A DNA stretch of 64,000 bases, taken from NCBI GenBank assembly GCA_964533275.1, contig CAZHJK010000009.1, positions 22,412-86,411 of the forward strand. The letters are read 5' to 3'. The notes beneath the pieces were generated by a model, which had not been told where the DNA came from, did not search any database, and saw nothing but the letters and a program-made list of their open reading frames with translations. Below are positions 53,611 through 62,353 of this stretch, in pieces (within the stretch, counting starts at the first letter, position 1; every line of letters begins with the position of its first letter). The DNA comes from CAZHJK01 sp964533275 (GTDB taxonomy: Bacteria; Bacillota; Clostridia; Eubacteriales; Garciellaceae). Made by a program: the position numbers and the translations under genes.

Positions 53611-54249
53611 ATGATTGAAACTATATTAATTGCATTTGCTCTATGCATTGATTCTTTTGCTTTAGGTGTAGCCTATGGAATCAAAAAAATAAAAATACCT
53701 TCCTTATCAATACTTATAATTTCTATAATCACTATTTGTGTTTTAGGAGTATCCGTCTTAATAGGACATATAATAAGACAATTCATTTCTGGATTCACCG
53801 CTACCTTAATCAGTTCTATTGTATTAATTGGCTTAGGTTCCTTTTTTATGTTGGAAGGTTATATAAAATATTTCGTTGCTAATAAAGGTACTGTCATCTC
53901 TGATAATAAATTAATGAATCTTTACATTCCAAAAATAGGATTTATTATTGATATTGCTCTTGATGTTAGCAAGGCTGACTTTGATATATCTGGGGATATT
54001 AATAATAAAGAGGCACTATATCTAGGTATTATACTCTCCATTGATTCTTTAGGTGCAGGCTTCGGCTATGCAATGGGAAATGCAAACATCTTATATTTTT
54101 TAATCATTGTATTCTTTATCAATATAATCTCTATCTCCCTTGGATTAAGAATAGGTCATAAGGTTGAACAATTCCAAGCAAATTTAAAAACCTCCTTATT
54201 ACCTGGTTTCATATTGATTCTAATAGGCGTACTCAAGTGGGTTTGGTAA
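53611..54249 (+). CDS. ytaF: Sporulation membrane protein YtaF
   Basis: 212 aa with six membrane spans in two halves, each with an acidic CIDSFALGVAYGIKK or SIDSLGAGFGYAMGN motif, as in the MntP/YtaF superfamily. The length and LIGLGSFFMLEGY loop point to YtaF, which is linked to sporulation in Bacillus; its transported ion is not established. CAAGGAGG precedes ATG 53611. It is one of the few rightward genes here. Confidence 0.88.
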   Translation: MIETILIAFALCIDSFALGVAYGIKKIKIPSLSILIISIITICVLGVSVLIGHIIRQFISGFTATLISSIVLIGLGSFFMLEGYIKYFVANKGTVISDNKLMNLYIPKIGFIIDIALDVSKADFDISGDINNKEALYLGIILSIDSLGAGFGYAMGNANILYFLIIVFFINIISISLGLRIGHKVEQFQANLKTSLLPGFILILIGVLKWVW

Positions 54250-54268
54250 GTAGATTCTTTTTATGATT

Positions 54269-54643
54269 TTACAATTTTGAAATACAATACATCATTCCCA
54301 TCATACCAGCGATACCAACAACCATTAATATAGGTAATACTTCACCAAAAGTCATGCCAGCAATAAATGCCAAGAGACTAAAAACTGCACCTAAAATATA
54401 AAACTCATTTCTCTTAAATATCCCTTTTTCATTTTTCCCACTTACTACTTCACCATTTGTCAAAACATCTATATCTACTCCAAATAGATTTGAAATCTTC
54501 ATCAAACTATTCGTAGAAGGACTACTTATATCATTTTCCCATTTAGATACTGCTTGTCGGCTAACACCTATCTTTTCTGCTATTAATTCCTGTGAAAAAC
54601 CATTCATTTTTCTCGATTTTTTTAAATTTGTACCTATACTCAT
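54269..54643 (-). CDS. XRE-family regulator with membrane tail
   Basis: 124 aa. Residues 5-60 are a Cro/C1-type helix-turn-helix (RKMNGFSQELIAEKIGVSRQAVSKWENDISSPSTNSLMKISNLFGVDIDVL). Two hydrophobic segments (about 80-122) suggest membrane anchoring, a common arrangement in Firmicutes. Targets unknown. AAAAGGAG precedes ATG 54643; it converges with ytaF. Confidence 0.88.
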   Translation of the reverse strand: MSIGTNLKKSRKMNGFSQELIAEKIGVSRQAVSKWENDISSPSTNSLMKISNLFGVDIDVLTNGEVVSGKNEKGIFKRNEFYILGAVFSLLAFIAGMTFGEVLPILMVVGIAGMMGMMYCISKL

Positions 54644-54702
54644 GATTTTATCTCCTTTTTACTAAAACCATATCCAATTTAATGGTTGCATGGAAACTGC
54701 TA

Positions 54703-54905
54703 CTATACTTTCAACTCTAGTATCATCAATGAATGATCCGATATTCTATTAATTCTTTCTTTGTGGGAATAATAGCAGTCTATAATTTTATCTTTATTTC
54801 CTTCATCTATAAAGGTATGATCAATTCTAAATCCATTTTCCACGTGACTATACCATGAATAGTCTATGTATATTGATAACTCATTTATCTTTATAGTGCA
54901 TATGG
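54703..54905 (-). pseudogene. Endonuclease/exonuclease/phosphatase C-terminal fragment
   Basis: The frame reads YSWYSHVENGFRIDHTFID...KIIDCYYSHKERI...SDHSLMILEL. This is the C-terminal active-site part of EEP nucleases (GxRIDxxF and SDH). The upstream catalytic part is absent and no start is present. Confidence 0.75.
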
Positions 54906-54916
54906 ATAGGTGGGAA

Positions 54917-54985
54917 TTTAATTAACTAGTTTCAACTATATTAAGATCAATGATCTCTGTTAGGTTTGATACATGGTAAAGTTAA
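54917..54985 (-). pseudogene. Internally deleted remnant of the 57.5-kb lipoprotein gene
   Basis: TTTCAACTATATTAAGATCA matches the 3' end of the gene at 57533-58309. It jumps directly to AGGTTTGATACATGGTAAAG, which lies about 190 bp further inside that gene. It is thus a copy with an internal deletion. Confidence 0.75.
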
Positions 54986-55025
54986 TAATGCAAAGGCAGC
55001 CAATACTAATATCCAAGACCTATGC

Positions 55026-55454
55026 TCATAATTTCTTCCATATCATTGAATATTCTTTTTCATTCGTTTCATCATTTTCTTTTTCCTCTTTAATTTTAAA
55101 TCCATGCTTCCTATAAAAGTTGACAGCCTTTATATTTTTAGCATATACATCTAAGCTTAAAACGGAATAGTCTTCTTTGCATTTTTTCAATAATTTACTT
55201 CCTATACCTTCATTTTGATATTGATTAGAAACAAATAGACCTGCTATATATGATTCATCTATAATACCTATGAAACCTCTTATTTCATCTCCCTCTTCAT
55301 AGACAAATACAGTAGCTTCTGCTAAGGCCTTCTTCACTAAATCATAGTTTGCCTCCCAATATTCTTTGGAGATAAAATCATGTGCACTAATGTTTGTTTC
55401 AAGCCAAATTTTCATGACATCATCTATTTTTGATGTATCTAATTCTTTTATCAT
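55026..55454 (-). CDS. GNAT family N-acetyltransferase
   Basis: 142 aa. Core segments AGLFVSNQYQNEGIGSKLLKKCKEDYSVLSLDVYAKNIKAVNFYRKHGFKIKEE show the acetyl-CoA loop (QNEGIG) and the C-terminal NFYRKHGF. The pattern resembles YjaB/PhnO-like relatives. Substrate unknown. AGAGGAG precedes ATG 55454. Confidence 0.88.
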   Translation of the reverse strand: MIKELDTSKIDDVMKIWLETNISAHDFISKEYWEANYDLVKKALAEATVFVYEEGDEIRGFIGIIDESYIAGLFVSNQYQNEGIGSKLLKKCKEDYSVLSLDVYAKNIKAVNFYRKHGFKIKEEKENDETNEKEYSMIWKKL

Positions 55455-55569
55455 TTTATATACTCCTCTAACATCTACTATTTCAATTTATCTACTTCCA
55501 AGTAAATAATAACAACTTAAAACTGCTCCAACTTATACCATTTAATGTAGAAATTACATCTTAATATTT

Positions 55570-56043
55570 TTAATATTCATATTTATTTAGTAAGTTTTGA
55601 ACAAACTTTGATTTCCACGCTATAAATCCTACCAAAGCTCCGAACATATTAAGGATAATATCGTCTATATCAAAACTTCCTCTTCTTGTGATTAATTGTA
55701 TTAACTCAACACTGAGTAATAGAGGAATCATAGAGATAGAATAGCTTTTAAAGGAATCTAACTTCTTTATTAAAATTGGCAAATAAACTCCCATTGGTAA
55801 AAATAAAATAAAGTTGCCACCAAGATTTCTTATTGGAATATTTAGATTCATACTTCCATCAAATATTGCCATAATATATGTGCCTATGGTTTTAAAGGGA
55901 ATAATATTTACCGAAAACCTTAAATATGCTAAAAATGGCATACCGTATCCAGTTCCTCTTGAATCTATAAATAATACTACAATTAATGCCAATAAGTAGA
56001 AAATAAAACTTATCCCTATAATAATTTTAACTGTTTTTTTCAT
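55570..56043 (-). CDS. VanZ-family membrane protein
   Basis: About 157 aa with four to five membrane spans. NIIPFKTI, NLGGNFILFLPMGVYLPIL, SVELIQLITRRGSFDIDDIILNMFGALVG are VanZ hallmarks. VanZ-like proteins can lower glycopeptide/lipopeptide susceptibility in some species; here the role is unknown. The start is ATG 56043 because the upstream ATG 56055 is part of the TGGAGG binding site. Confidence 0.88.
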   Translation of the reverse strand: MKKTVKIIIGISFIFYLLALIVVLFIDSRGTGYGMPFLAYLRFSVNIIPFKTIGTYIMAIFDGSMNLNIPIRNLGGNFILFLPMGVYLPILIKKLDSFKSYSISMIPLLLSVELIQLITRRGSFDIDDIILNMFGALVGFIAWKSKFVQNLLNKYEY

Positions 56044-56137
56044 TATTTCCTCCATTAATTAAATATCACTTACTTCATATAAATCCAAACTAAAATAAGT
56101 ATAGAATATAAGAGTGTCTTGTAGGTGGTCTATGCTC

Positions 56138-57112
56138 CTAATTACTACTAGAGGAAGCTGCTACACTTGCTGCAACTGCCGCTGAGATAGCTACTTGTTG
56201 TGCGATAACAATGCTTGTTATGCTATTGATTGAGGTCATATTCATAAGTTGATCTGTACAACATTTCTTATACTCTTGAGATACCATAATTGCCGAATAC
56301 ATCATCCGTTGTGCCTTACCTGTTCCAAATGCTCCAAAACCTTTACTGTTTTGTAGGTACTCATTAACTTCTATGATGTCTTCAACAATCTTATCTACAT
56401 GATCCGTTGTCAGTGCAAGTGCACCTAATACCGCTAACTCAACACCTGTCCCAAACTTATATTTTCTCTCCTTCAATCCGTCAAAAATATCCATTACACG
56501 AATACACTTTTCTATGGTATTTTCTTCCCCTAAAGCCAAAGTATGGCTAAGGGATTGTACTGCATTTGCGGAGAAGAAATTACCCTTTAGCTGCTGATAA
56601 CACCTCTCCATTTCTTCTATCGCCTTATCTACTGTTAGTTCACTTAATCCAAACATTACTGCAAAACCCGAGTCCTCTCCTGAGGTTAAGAATGGATGCT
56701 CTTTTTTCATTCTTTGATAGATGTCTTTGGATTTTAAAACCACTCTATCATAATCAAGGGGTTCTACCATATCGGTCATTACAATTGCAGAAAGGGGCAA
56801 GTATTGTGAAGATCGGAATTCCTTTTTTAAGCTTTCATAGGCATTTAACACCTCTTGAAATTTATCCTCTGGATCTTCTTCTAGGGAAAGCATCGTTGCT
56901 AAAACTAAAAGCGTAATTCCCCTAAATGTAGAAAAAGATCTGGTATTATTTTTAATAATTTTTTTGCTCCATTTAATCTTTTCAGCATCGATCACTGATC
57001 CCTGTTCTGTATAAAGACAGGCACATAGTGGATGTAAAGTAGAATTGTCCCATTTAAAATTACTTTTCATAATGTCACGATTTCTCACAAATAATTCTAT
57101 CCTTTGCTCCAT
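56138..57112 (-). CDS. DUF4003 family protein
   Basis: About 324 aa, mainly helical. The N-terminus MEQRIELFVRNRDIMKSNFKWDNSTLHPLCACLYTEQG and GITLLVLATMLSLEEDPEDKFQ match DUF4003. The C-terminus is Ala/Ser-rich (AAVAASVAASSSSN). Function unknown. GAGGAGG lies 6 nt before ATG 57112, so the longer frame to 57187 is not used. Upstream, a TTGACA lies near 57270 on the minus strand but no matching -10 was clear. Confidence 0.8.
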   Translation of the reverse strand: MEQRIELFVRNRDIMKSNFKWDNSTLHPLCACLYTEQGSVIDAEKIKWSKKIIKNNTRSFSTFRGITLLVLATMLSLEEDPEDKFQEVLNAYESLKKEFRSSQYLPLSAIVMTDMVEPLDYDRVVLKSKDIYQRMKKEHPFLTSGEDSGFAVMFGLSELTVDKAIEEMERCYQQLKGNFFSANAVQSLSHTLALGEENTIEKCIRVMDIFDGLKERKYKFGTGVELAVLGALALTTDHVDKIVEDIIEVNEYLQNSKGFGAFGTGKAQRMMYSAIMVSQEYKKCCTDQLMNMTSINSITSIVIAQQVAISAAVAASVAASSSSN

Positions 57113-57411
57113 TGAATTCCTCCTCATAATCATGATATATCTGCGTTCAGTGGCGCATCTCATCATCACGCTTTTTTTCTTTGTCATAATATATGCCTAG
57201 TACAAATGCATTTTCACCTAGTATCTTCGAAGGCAAAAGTTTTTACCCTATCTATTATTGTGTCAATATGGTCATAGTTTTGATTATTGAAATATTTCTT
57301 ATAATCTATTCTACAAGGACATCCAAAACTCCTATTAAATTATATAACTTCTGTAAAAACTTCCGTTCATACATCACTTCTTTGAACATAAACATGTCTT
57401 AGGTGATCGAT

Positions 57412-57516
57412 ATGAAAAAGGTTATTTACTCTTTTTCAAAAGATGAAGATGCTAAATCATTAGATGAATTGTTAGTAATATTATTACGGATTATTGCACG
57501 GCGAAAGGATGCCTAG
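57412..57516 (+). CDS. Small conserved ORF, copy 2 (34 aa)
   Basis: MKKVIYSFSKDEDAKSLDEL and the ending RIIARRKDA repeat copy 1 at 52139 with few changes. The preceding CATCACTTCTTTGAACATAA and AGGTGAT site are nearly identical. TAG again sits in the centre of a palindrome (inner half GGATGCCT), but the outer T-run arm is replaced by the end of the neighbouring lipoprotein gene, so the terminator is weakened. Family unknown. Confidence 0.55.
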   Translation: MKKVIYSFSKDEDAKSLDELLVILLRIIARRKDA

Positions 57517-57532
57517 GCATCCTCCCTATATC

Positions 57533-58309
57533 TTAATAACTGGTTTCAACTACATTAAGATCAATGATCTCTTTTAGCTTTGTTCCTTTTTCCACCCATT
57601 TCAGTTCAAAAGTGGCATTATTAATAGCTTCCTTAATAACTTCTAAATCCACCTGGCGATGATTTCCTCCTCCAAAGTCAAACTTTTCATGAAAGCCGTT
57701 TAGTTCTCGCTCTCCCTTGGTTTGAAGTTTTTCATCTGAGGTTTGATACATTGTAAAGTCATAATCCAATTCCTTAGGAGGTGTATCCCCAATATATGTT
57801 AATTGGCCAGTGGCAGATAATATATTTTTCATAATAGTATATTCCAATGCTATTTCCCAATGTTTACTTAATCCATGGACTTGTAATTTCCCTTCCTTTA
57901 AAGGATTGCCATTTATAGTAATCTGTAATGGTCCATTACCTTCTTCATTCTTTTTTAGTTTTGTCAATATCAGAGAGACCTCTCTTTCTTTATCCCTAAG
58001 TATATATCCTATCGTTCCAATAAATCTATTTTCTTCCTGCTTATGATATATATTTTCTTCTATAGACCACCGATTTTTATCTATATGCTCCATATAGAAC
58101 TCTTTCAATTCTTCAAAGGTAGTATTTAAGTCTGCTGTTTCATACCTTTCTATGTAATCTTCTGTGAGCCTTGTATTTTTTACCAATGTTGCTTCGGGAA
58201 ATATGGGTATCCCTTCAAATTTTTCTGAATCGGACACCGATTGACTACATCCTGAAGAAAATATGATCCACAAAACAAAAAACATGACAAATAGTAATTT
58301 TTTATTCAT
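57533..58309 (-). CDS. Lipoprotein with repeated partial copies
   Basis: About 258 aa. Signal peptide with lipobox SSGC (Cys about 21 of MNKKLLFVMFFVLWIIFSSGC). The mature part begins SQSVSDSEKFEGIPIFPEAT and has a SnoaL-like or DUF-type alpha/beta character without a recognised family. The open frame extends to 58408 but ATG 58309 follows GGGGGAT at good spacing and starts the signal peptide. Shortened copies occur at 54.9 and 61.8 kb. Confidence 0.75.
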   Translation of the reverse strand: MNKKLLFVMFFVLWIIFSSGCSQSVSDSEKFEGIPIFPEATLVKNTRLTEDYIERYETADLNTTFEELKEFYMEHIDKNRWSIEENIYHKQEENRFIGTIGYILRDKEREVSLILTKLKKNEEGNGPLQITINGNPLKEGKLQVHGLSKHWEIALEYTIMKNILSATGQLTYIGDTPPKELDYDFTMYQTSDEKLQTKGERELNGFHEKFDFGGGNHRQVDLEVIKEAINNATFELKWVEKGTKLKEIIDLNVVETSY

Positions 58310-58408
58310 GGTATCCCCCTTATTTTTTGACTCTCTATGAATTTTTAAGGTATATAATATAAAGATTTCAAAACAACAAAATATTTTACCGTTTTTTCTA
58401 TTTCTCAC

Positions 58409-58825
58409 TTAATTACTGTTTTGAGCTTTTTTTGTAAGAATAATCTGCAAAAAAAATCCAATTACAATAAATAAAAGAATTACCCCAATCCAAATTTCAA
58501 AACCAGGATGATGTCTAAGTCTATACACTTCCTCAGCCGTCATACCTTCAACAATCTTACTTTCATTATATCTGTTTATCCATGCTCCAAGATAGTTCCC
58601 CATAAAAATGCCAATAGCAATTCCTATAGTCATAAGTAAAGAGACAAGTCGTTGATTCAGGAAAAGAAATAACAGAGCAATTGAACTTAAAAACAAATAG
58701 AACTTCCAATTATGTGCTGCCCAACCAAATAAATATTCCGAATTTAAAACTGTAAATGCTACTAAAATAATGATTGCTAAAATAAGGACTTCAATAATGG
58801 CATATATTATCCTATTTTGCTTCAT
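58409..58825 (-). CDS. Small four-TM membrane protein
   Basis: 138 aa with hydrophobic segments at about 8-27, 38-57, 60-82 and 108-130. The soluble loop RYNESKIVEGMTAEEVYRLRHHPGFE lies before the last span. No family recognised. GGGGGAAGGGGT precedes ATG 58825. It lies upstream of the lipoprotein gene, possibly in one operon. Confidence 0.7.
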   Translation of the reverse strand: MKQNRIIYAIIEVLILAIIILVAFTVLNSEYLFGWAAHNWKFYLFLSSIALLFLFLNQRLVSLLMTIGIAIGIFMGNYLGAWINRYNESKIVEGMTAEEVYRLRHHPGFEIWIGVILLFIVIGFFLQIILTKKAQNSN

Positions 58826-58978
58826 ACCCCTTCCCCCTTAAACAATATCCTTATTTATCCTATACATTCTCTACAAAGGTATAAAAATCCTTTTAGACCC
58901 AATTAATAATTATATATATAACTTAATCTCTCTAATGAAAAAAATAACCATCCGAAAATGATTATTATAGTTGTTCAT

Positions 58979-59112
58979 AATATATTAAATATATTTGATC
59001 CAATAATATTCCCCATTGCTAACTCGTTAGAATTCTTAAGTGATGCATTGATGCTAACCGCAGCTTCAGGAGAGCTATTCCCATAGGCTACAATGGTAAG
59101 GCCTATTAGCAT
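58979..59112 (-). pseudogene. Na/Ca-exchanger fragment
   Basis: Encodes MLIGLTIVAYGNSSPEAAVSI...NIIGSNIFNIL then stops. It is a close copy of the start of the exchanger at 62918-63772, and the flanking AGGGTTTAGATGAGTTAT also matches, but about 75 bp between gene and flank are missing. The remaining gap 58.83-59.18 kb holds one copy of the recurrent intergenic motif (58.86 kb) and nothing else I can support. Confidence 0.85.
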
Positions 59113-59183
59113 AAGGGTTTAGATGAGTTATATGTATAGGTGATGATAATTTAATATTCTATTTCACTTTTTATATTTAATCA

Positions 59184-59951
59184 TTATATTTCATCAGGTA
59201 GTCCTAAAGATCCAAAGGTTCTAGTTTTTAGAACATGATAAAATTCAAATCTAGAAACTTGAAAATAAGCCATACTCCAGAAAACCCCTACGATTAGAGC
59301 TAATGCCCCTAAAATAAACCAGAAATAGAAACTTAGATAAAATCCAATGAGCCACCATCGATTCCCATCTGCCATCTTAAAACTATAGTAGATACACTTC
59401 CTTAGTTTTAACTTGGGTTCTTCATACAGAATGTATAGAGCCTGTGAAAACCCTAAATACAGCCACATGGATATACAGATTATTAAAAGCATAACTGCTG
59501 TACTTATTAGACTAGATGCTGTAAAACCGCCCATACTCACAATAAGCAAATTAAAAACAAAAATGCCTAGAGTAATTGCAAAGGAAAATAATAAAATACG
59601 ATTGAAGATTCCTATTATAGAACCTTTGATAAGTAGACTCCAATTCTTGAAAGGATATAAAAATGCTGTTAAATATCCTCTGTCTTCTTGCCTCTTAATA
59701 TTTTCAATCAAATCTACTATAATAAAAAATAAAATACTTCCTATTAATCCTCCTAGGAAAACAAAGGATAGTCCCCCAGAAGAGGATATAGAAAGTAATG
59801 AAAAACCAATCGATCCATCTCTCTTATATAAATTTGAAAGATTTGTTCCTGATAATAGTTCTATAACAAAAGTTATGAACATTAATCCTACGACTCTAAT
59901 CCAATTATACTTTAAAATACTTTGTGCCCTCACCTTAGCTGCTGAAATCAT
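59184..59951 (-). CDS. DUF975-like integral membrane protein
   Basis: 255 aa with about five membrane spans. The N-terminal ISAAKVRAQSILKYNW and late ISMWLYLGFSQALYILYEEPKLKLRKCIYYSFKMADGNRWWLIGFYLSF follow the pattern of DUF975 proteins (a membrane family with a conserved segment before the last spans). Function unknown. GGGGGAC precedes ATG 59951. Confidence 0.7.
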   Translation of the reverse strand: MISAAKVRAQSILKYNWIRVVGLMFITFVIELLSGTNLSNLYKRDGSIGFSLLSISSSGGLSFVFLGGLIGSILFFIIVDLIENIKRQEDRGYLTAFLYPFKNWSLLIKGSIIGIFNRILLFSFAITLGIFVFNLLIVSMGGFTASSLISTAVMLLIICISMWLYLGFSQALYILYEEPKLKLRKCIYYSFKMADGNRWWLIGFYLSFYFWFILGALALIVGVFWSMAYFQVSRFEFYHVLKTRTFGSLGLPDEI

Positions 59952-60110
59952 TTTTGTCCCCCTTAATTGTCTCTCTTTTTTGTAATATTATAACATAGGT
60001 TTTATTTAAAATCCTCGATTTTAATATGCAATTTTTAACTGTTCCTTAAATGGTTGACCTTACCAATCTATATTCATACCCTATCTAGTAAGAAATCAAT
60101 AATAGGCAAC

Positions 60111-60326
60111 TTAGTTTTTAATAAACCTATTGACCCAGCTACGTAATGCGATATGATAAATAAAATAGCCGATAACTCCCCCAAGGGTATTCAAGATAAT
60201 ATCATCGATGTTAGAAGTACGCAAAATAATCAACCCGAAAAATGAAAAAATTGACTGATAAATCTCTATTGTTAAAGAAACTAGCCCAATATATAAAGCA
60301 ACTTTTTTCAAATTTTTTACATACAA
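60111..60326 (-). pseudogene. VanZ-like C-terminal fragment
   Basis: 71 codons ending SNIDDIILNTLGGVIGYFIYH, equal to the last third of VanZ proteins (compare 55570-56043). No ribosome binding site or N-terminus is present; homology to the lipoprotein fragment begins immediately upstream, so two broken genes are joined here. Confidence 0.75.
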
Positions 60327-60327
60327 A

Positions 60328-60452
60328 TAAGTGTTATTACTATTTGTTGATTATCGGCAATTCATTTTCACTTACACTACATCATCCCAATAGGCAATCA
60401 CAAACTCTTTTCCATCTTCCAAATTAAAGCGAAAACTTAAGACTTCACATCG
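60328..60452 (-). pseudogene. Internally deleted copy of the 52.7-kb lipoprotein 3' end
   Basis: Matches 52700-52757 and then 52838-52912 almost base for base, with about 80 bp of the parent missing between (junction CTTACAC/TACATCATCC). It overlaps the last codons of the neighbouring GNAT gene. Confidence 0.85.
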
Positions 60453-60838
60453 CCCTTATTTGACACTTCAAATATTGACCCTTCTCGCTGGTATCCCTGT
60501 TTCTTATAGTACTCATCCACATCAGACATAACATAAACAATCTGATTTGGATAATCAGTATATAAATACTCCATTAATTTTCTCCCAATATTTTTTCCTC
60601 TATATTCTGGCTTAACTAATAAATCACAGACATATATATATAAACCGAAATCATCGATAGAACGTGAATACCCGCACAAGACATCCCCCTCATATGCAAC
60701 ATAGGTGATTGAATTTTCTAAAGCTATCCTGTATTTTTCAGACATATTATTATCAGAATAGGTCCATCCTTCTTCATTTTCTATCATTTTCATTAATTTA
60801 TCTTCATCATCAACTTTCTTATATGCTCTTATTTCCAT
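60437..60838 (-). CDS. GNAT family N-acetyltransferase
   Basis: 133 aa. CDLLVKPEYRGKNIGRKLMEYLYTDYPNQIVYVMSDVDEYYKKQGYQREGSIFEV shows the RGKNIG acetyl-CoA loop and the C-terminal YYKKQGY. The last residues (GDVKS) run into the lipoprotein fragment, so the natural tail has been replaced. Still likely functional. GGGGGG precedes ATG 60838. A half copy is at 53.3 kb. Confidence 0.85.
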   Translation of the reverse strand: MEIRAYKKVDDEDKLMKMIENEEGWTYSDNNMSEKYRIALENSITYVAYEGDVLCGYSRSIDDFGLYIYVCDLLVKPEYRGKNIGRKLMEYLYTDYPNQIVYVMSDVDEYYKKQGYQREGSIFEVSNKGDVKS

Positions 60839-60863
60839 TTAACTACCCCCCAAACCTATCTTT

Positions 60864-60974
60864 TTAAAATGTTGAAGGTGTATTCCTAAAAGCAAAAAAG
60901 ATATTACAATTAGGAATGAATAACATCAATAAATATATCAGACCTACATAGGAAAATCCCAAATGACCTAACAT
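60864..60974 (-). pseudogene. Truncated small membrane protein
   Basis: ATG 60974 follows GGAGG. MLGHLGFSYVGLIYLLMLFI is typical of a short clostridial membrane-protein family beginning MLGxxGFSYVGLIxLLMLFIPN. After PN the frame diverges (CNIFFAFRNT) and stops at 36 codons, so the remainder is lost. Confidence 0.5.
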
Positions 60975-60988
60975 ATAATACCTCCATA

Positions 60989-61138
60989 TCATTTGCTTCT
61001 GTACATTTTTATAATAAATAATATTTGACAAAGCAAACTCAAAGCAAGAAAGATTATATTATTGAATATAATATATAGCACACTACCAATGCATAAAGAT
61101 AGACAACTTCCTATAAAATATTTTTCTTTTTTTTTCAT
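60989..61138 (-). CDS. 49-aa two-TM peptide
   Basis: ATG 61138 follows GGGGGAA at 11 nt. The product MKKKEKYFIGSCLSLCIGSV... has two hydrophobic segments and a basic tail (IKMYRSK). No family recognised. It overlaps the start region of the truncated gene downstream, suggesting a former two-gene unit. Confidence 0.55.
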   Translation of the reverse strand: MKKKEKYFIGSCLSLCIGSVLYIIFNNIIFLALSLLCQILFIIKMYRSK

Positions 61139-61254
61139 AGATATTCATTCCCCCAAATATCATGTTACTACCCCTAATCTTATAATAAGTCTTTTCCTAC
61201 ACATCCTCTGCAAAGGCCTTTAATTAACCTCCATAGCTTCCAGTATTAAATTTT

Positions 61255-61758
61255 TCACCATTGACCTACACAAAGTATTCGTTCAATGATTGCTACCAAT
61301 AATGTTGTTACAATATTAGCTACCAGAATTGAACTTTTAAGATGTTTTCTATTTATGGTATTCTCTTTAAGAAACCTATATACAATAGGTAATTCCACCA
61401 CAATAGTTAATAATAAATATCCGCTTAAGACGATATAGTAGGGACCTTTTTCAAAGGCTGATAACAATGCGTAACTACCACTTATGGGTATATGGCTGTA
61501 GGCACGAAGAAGGTAGGGAGCTAGAAAAGAAACTAGATTTGCCAGGCATATAACACCAAGTACCTTTTTTACATTGGAGACTCTACCAAATTTCACAATA
61601 ACTATGGTTTCTATAATTAAAGTAAGAAGAATAGCCCACGGTAATACTTTTAAAGGACTTATGGTCAACCAATGCCAAGAGGAGTTTGCATATGCAATTG
61701 TTGGTAATGAAATAAAAAAAATGGTGCCAACAATTATACCTAGGATTCTATGCTTCAT
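61255..61758 (-). CDS. Integral membrane protein with signal sequence
   Basis: About 167 aa. The N-terminus (MKHRILGIIVGTIFFISLPTIAYANS) looks like a cleavable signal, followed by four membrane spans. No family recognised. Start ATG 61758 follows GGGGT; the longer frame to 61776 is less likely. It lies downstream of the shortened lipoprotein gene. Confidence 0.65.
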   Translation of the reverse strand: MKHRILGIIVGTIFFISLPTIAYANSSWHWLTISPLKVLPWAILLTLIIETIVIVKFGRVSNVKKVLGVICLANLVSFLAPYLLRAYSHIPISGSYALLSAFEKGPYYIVLSGYLLLTIVVELPIVYRFLKENTINRKHLKSSILVANIVTTLLVAIIERILCVGQW

Positions 61759-61789
61759 AAATATACCCCATTTCACTATAAAAAATATC

Positions 61790-61987
61790 TTAAAAACTAG
61801 TTTCAGCTATATTAAGATCAATGATCTCTTTTAGCTTTGTTCCGTCTTCCACCCAATATATCCTATCGTCTTCGGGAAATATGGGTATCCCTTCAAATTT
61901 TTCTGAATCGGACACTGATTGACTACATCCTGTAGTAAATATAATTAAAATAGTTAAAAACATTATGAATAATAATTTCTTATTCAT
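61790..61987 (-). pseudogene. In-frame internally deleted lipoprotein copy
   Basis: 65 codons. The first 39 match the N-terminus of the 57.5-kb lipoprotein (MNKKLLFIMFLTILIIFTTGC through GIPIFPE) and the last 21 match its C-terminus (VEDGTKLKEIIDLNIAETSF). About 195 residues between are missing while the frame is kept. A binding site (GGGAGAT) is intact, so a short lipoprotein may still be made. Confidence 0.8.
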
Positions 61988-62136
61988 GGTATCTCCCTTA
62001 TTTATTTGATTCTTCTAGAATTTTTAGGACATATCTTATAATAATTCTTTATTCTACACATTCTCCACAAAGCGATTAAAATCCTTTAATTCTCAATTAG
62101 TAATAAAAAACCCATCCAAAGATGATTATTTCATGA

Positions 62137-62270
62137 TACCCCAGCTCTGTAAGTCTTACCTAATATTTTCAACATCTATTCCTTCCATAAATGGACTCAT
62201 TATTCTTAAAAATCTACTGGCATATGCCATAAAATCACCCCCTATAAGTCTATAACAAATAGGGGGTGAT
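62137..62270 (-). pseudogene. L,D-transpeptidase 5' fragment with leader hairpin
   Basis: Codes MAYASRFLRIMSPFMEGIDV as in the gene at 41354-42193, then a small deletion shifts the frame and homology ends near 62137. The upstream leader is also duplicated and forms a 12-bp stem (ATCACCCCCTAT 62234-62245 / 62259-62270) covering the binding site. The rest of the 61.99-62.35 kb gap has one copy of the recurrent intergenic motif. Confidence 0.85.
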
Positions 62271-62353
62271 GTGATAAGGGATATAAGGACGCAAATCTAA
62301 ATCTTTTATACTTTTTAGTGTTACTTTACTTTTTTTAATTCAATAATATCTGT

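Noticed and set aside
53000..62100. Chromosomal integron cassette array
   Set aside because: Small same-strand genes with a recurring intergenic sequence are suggestive, but I saw no IntI integrase, no GTTRRRY core sites and no attC-like folded structure.
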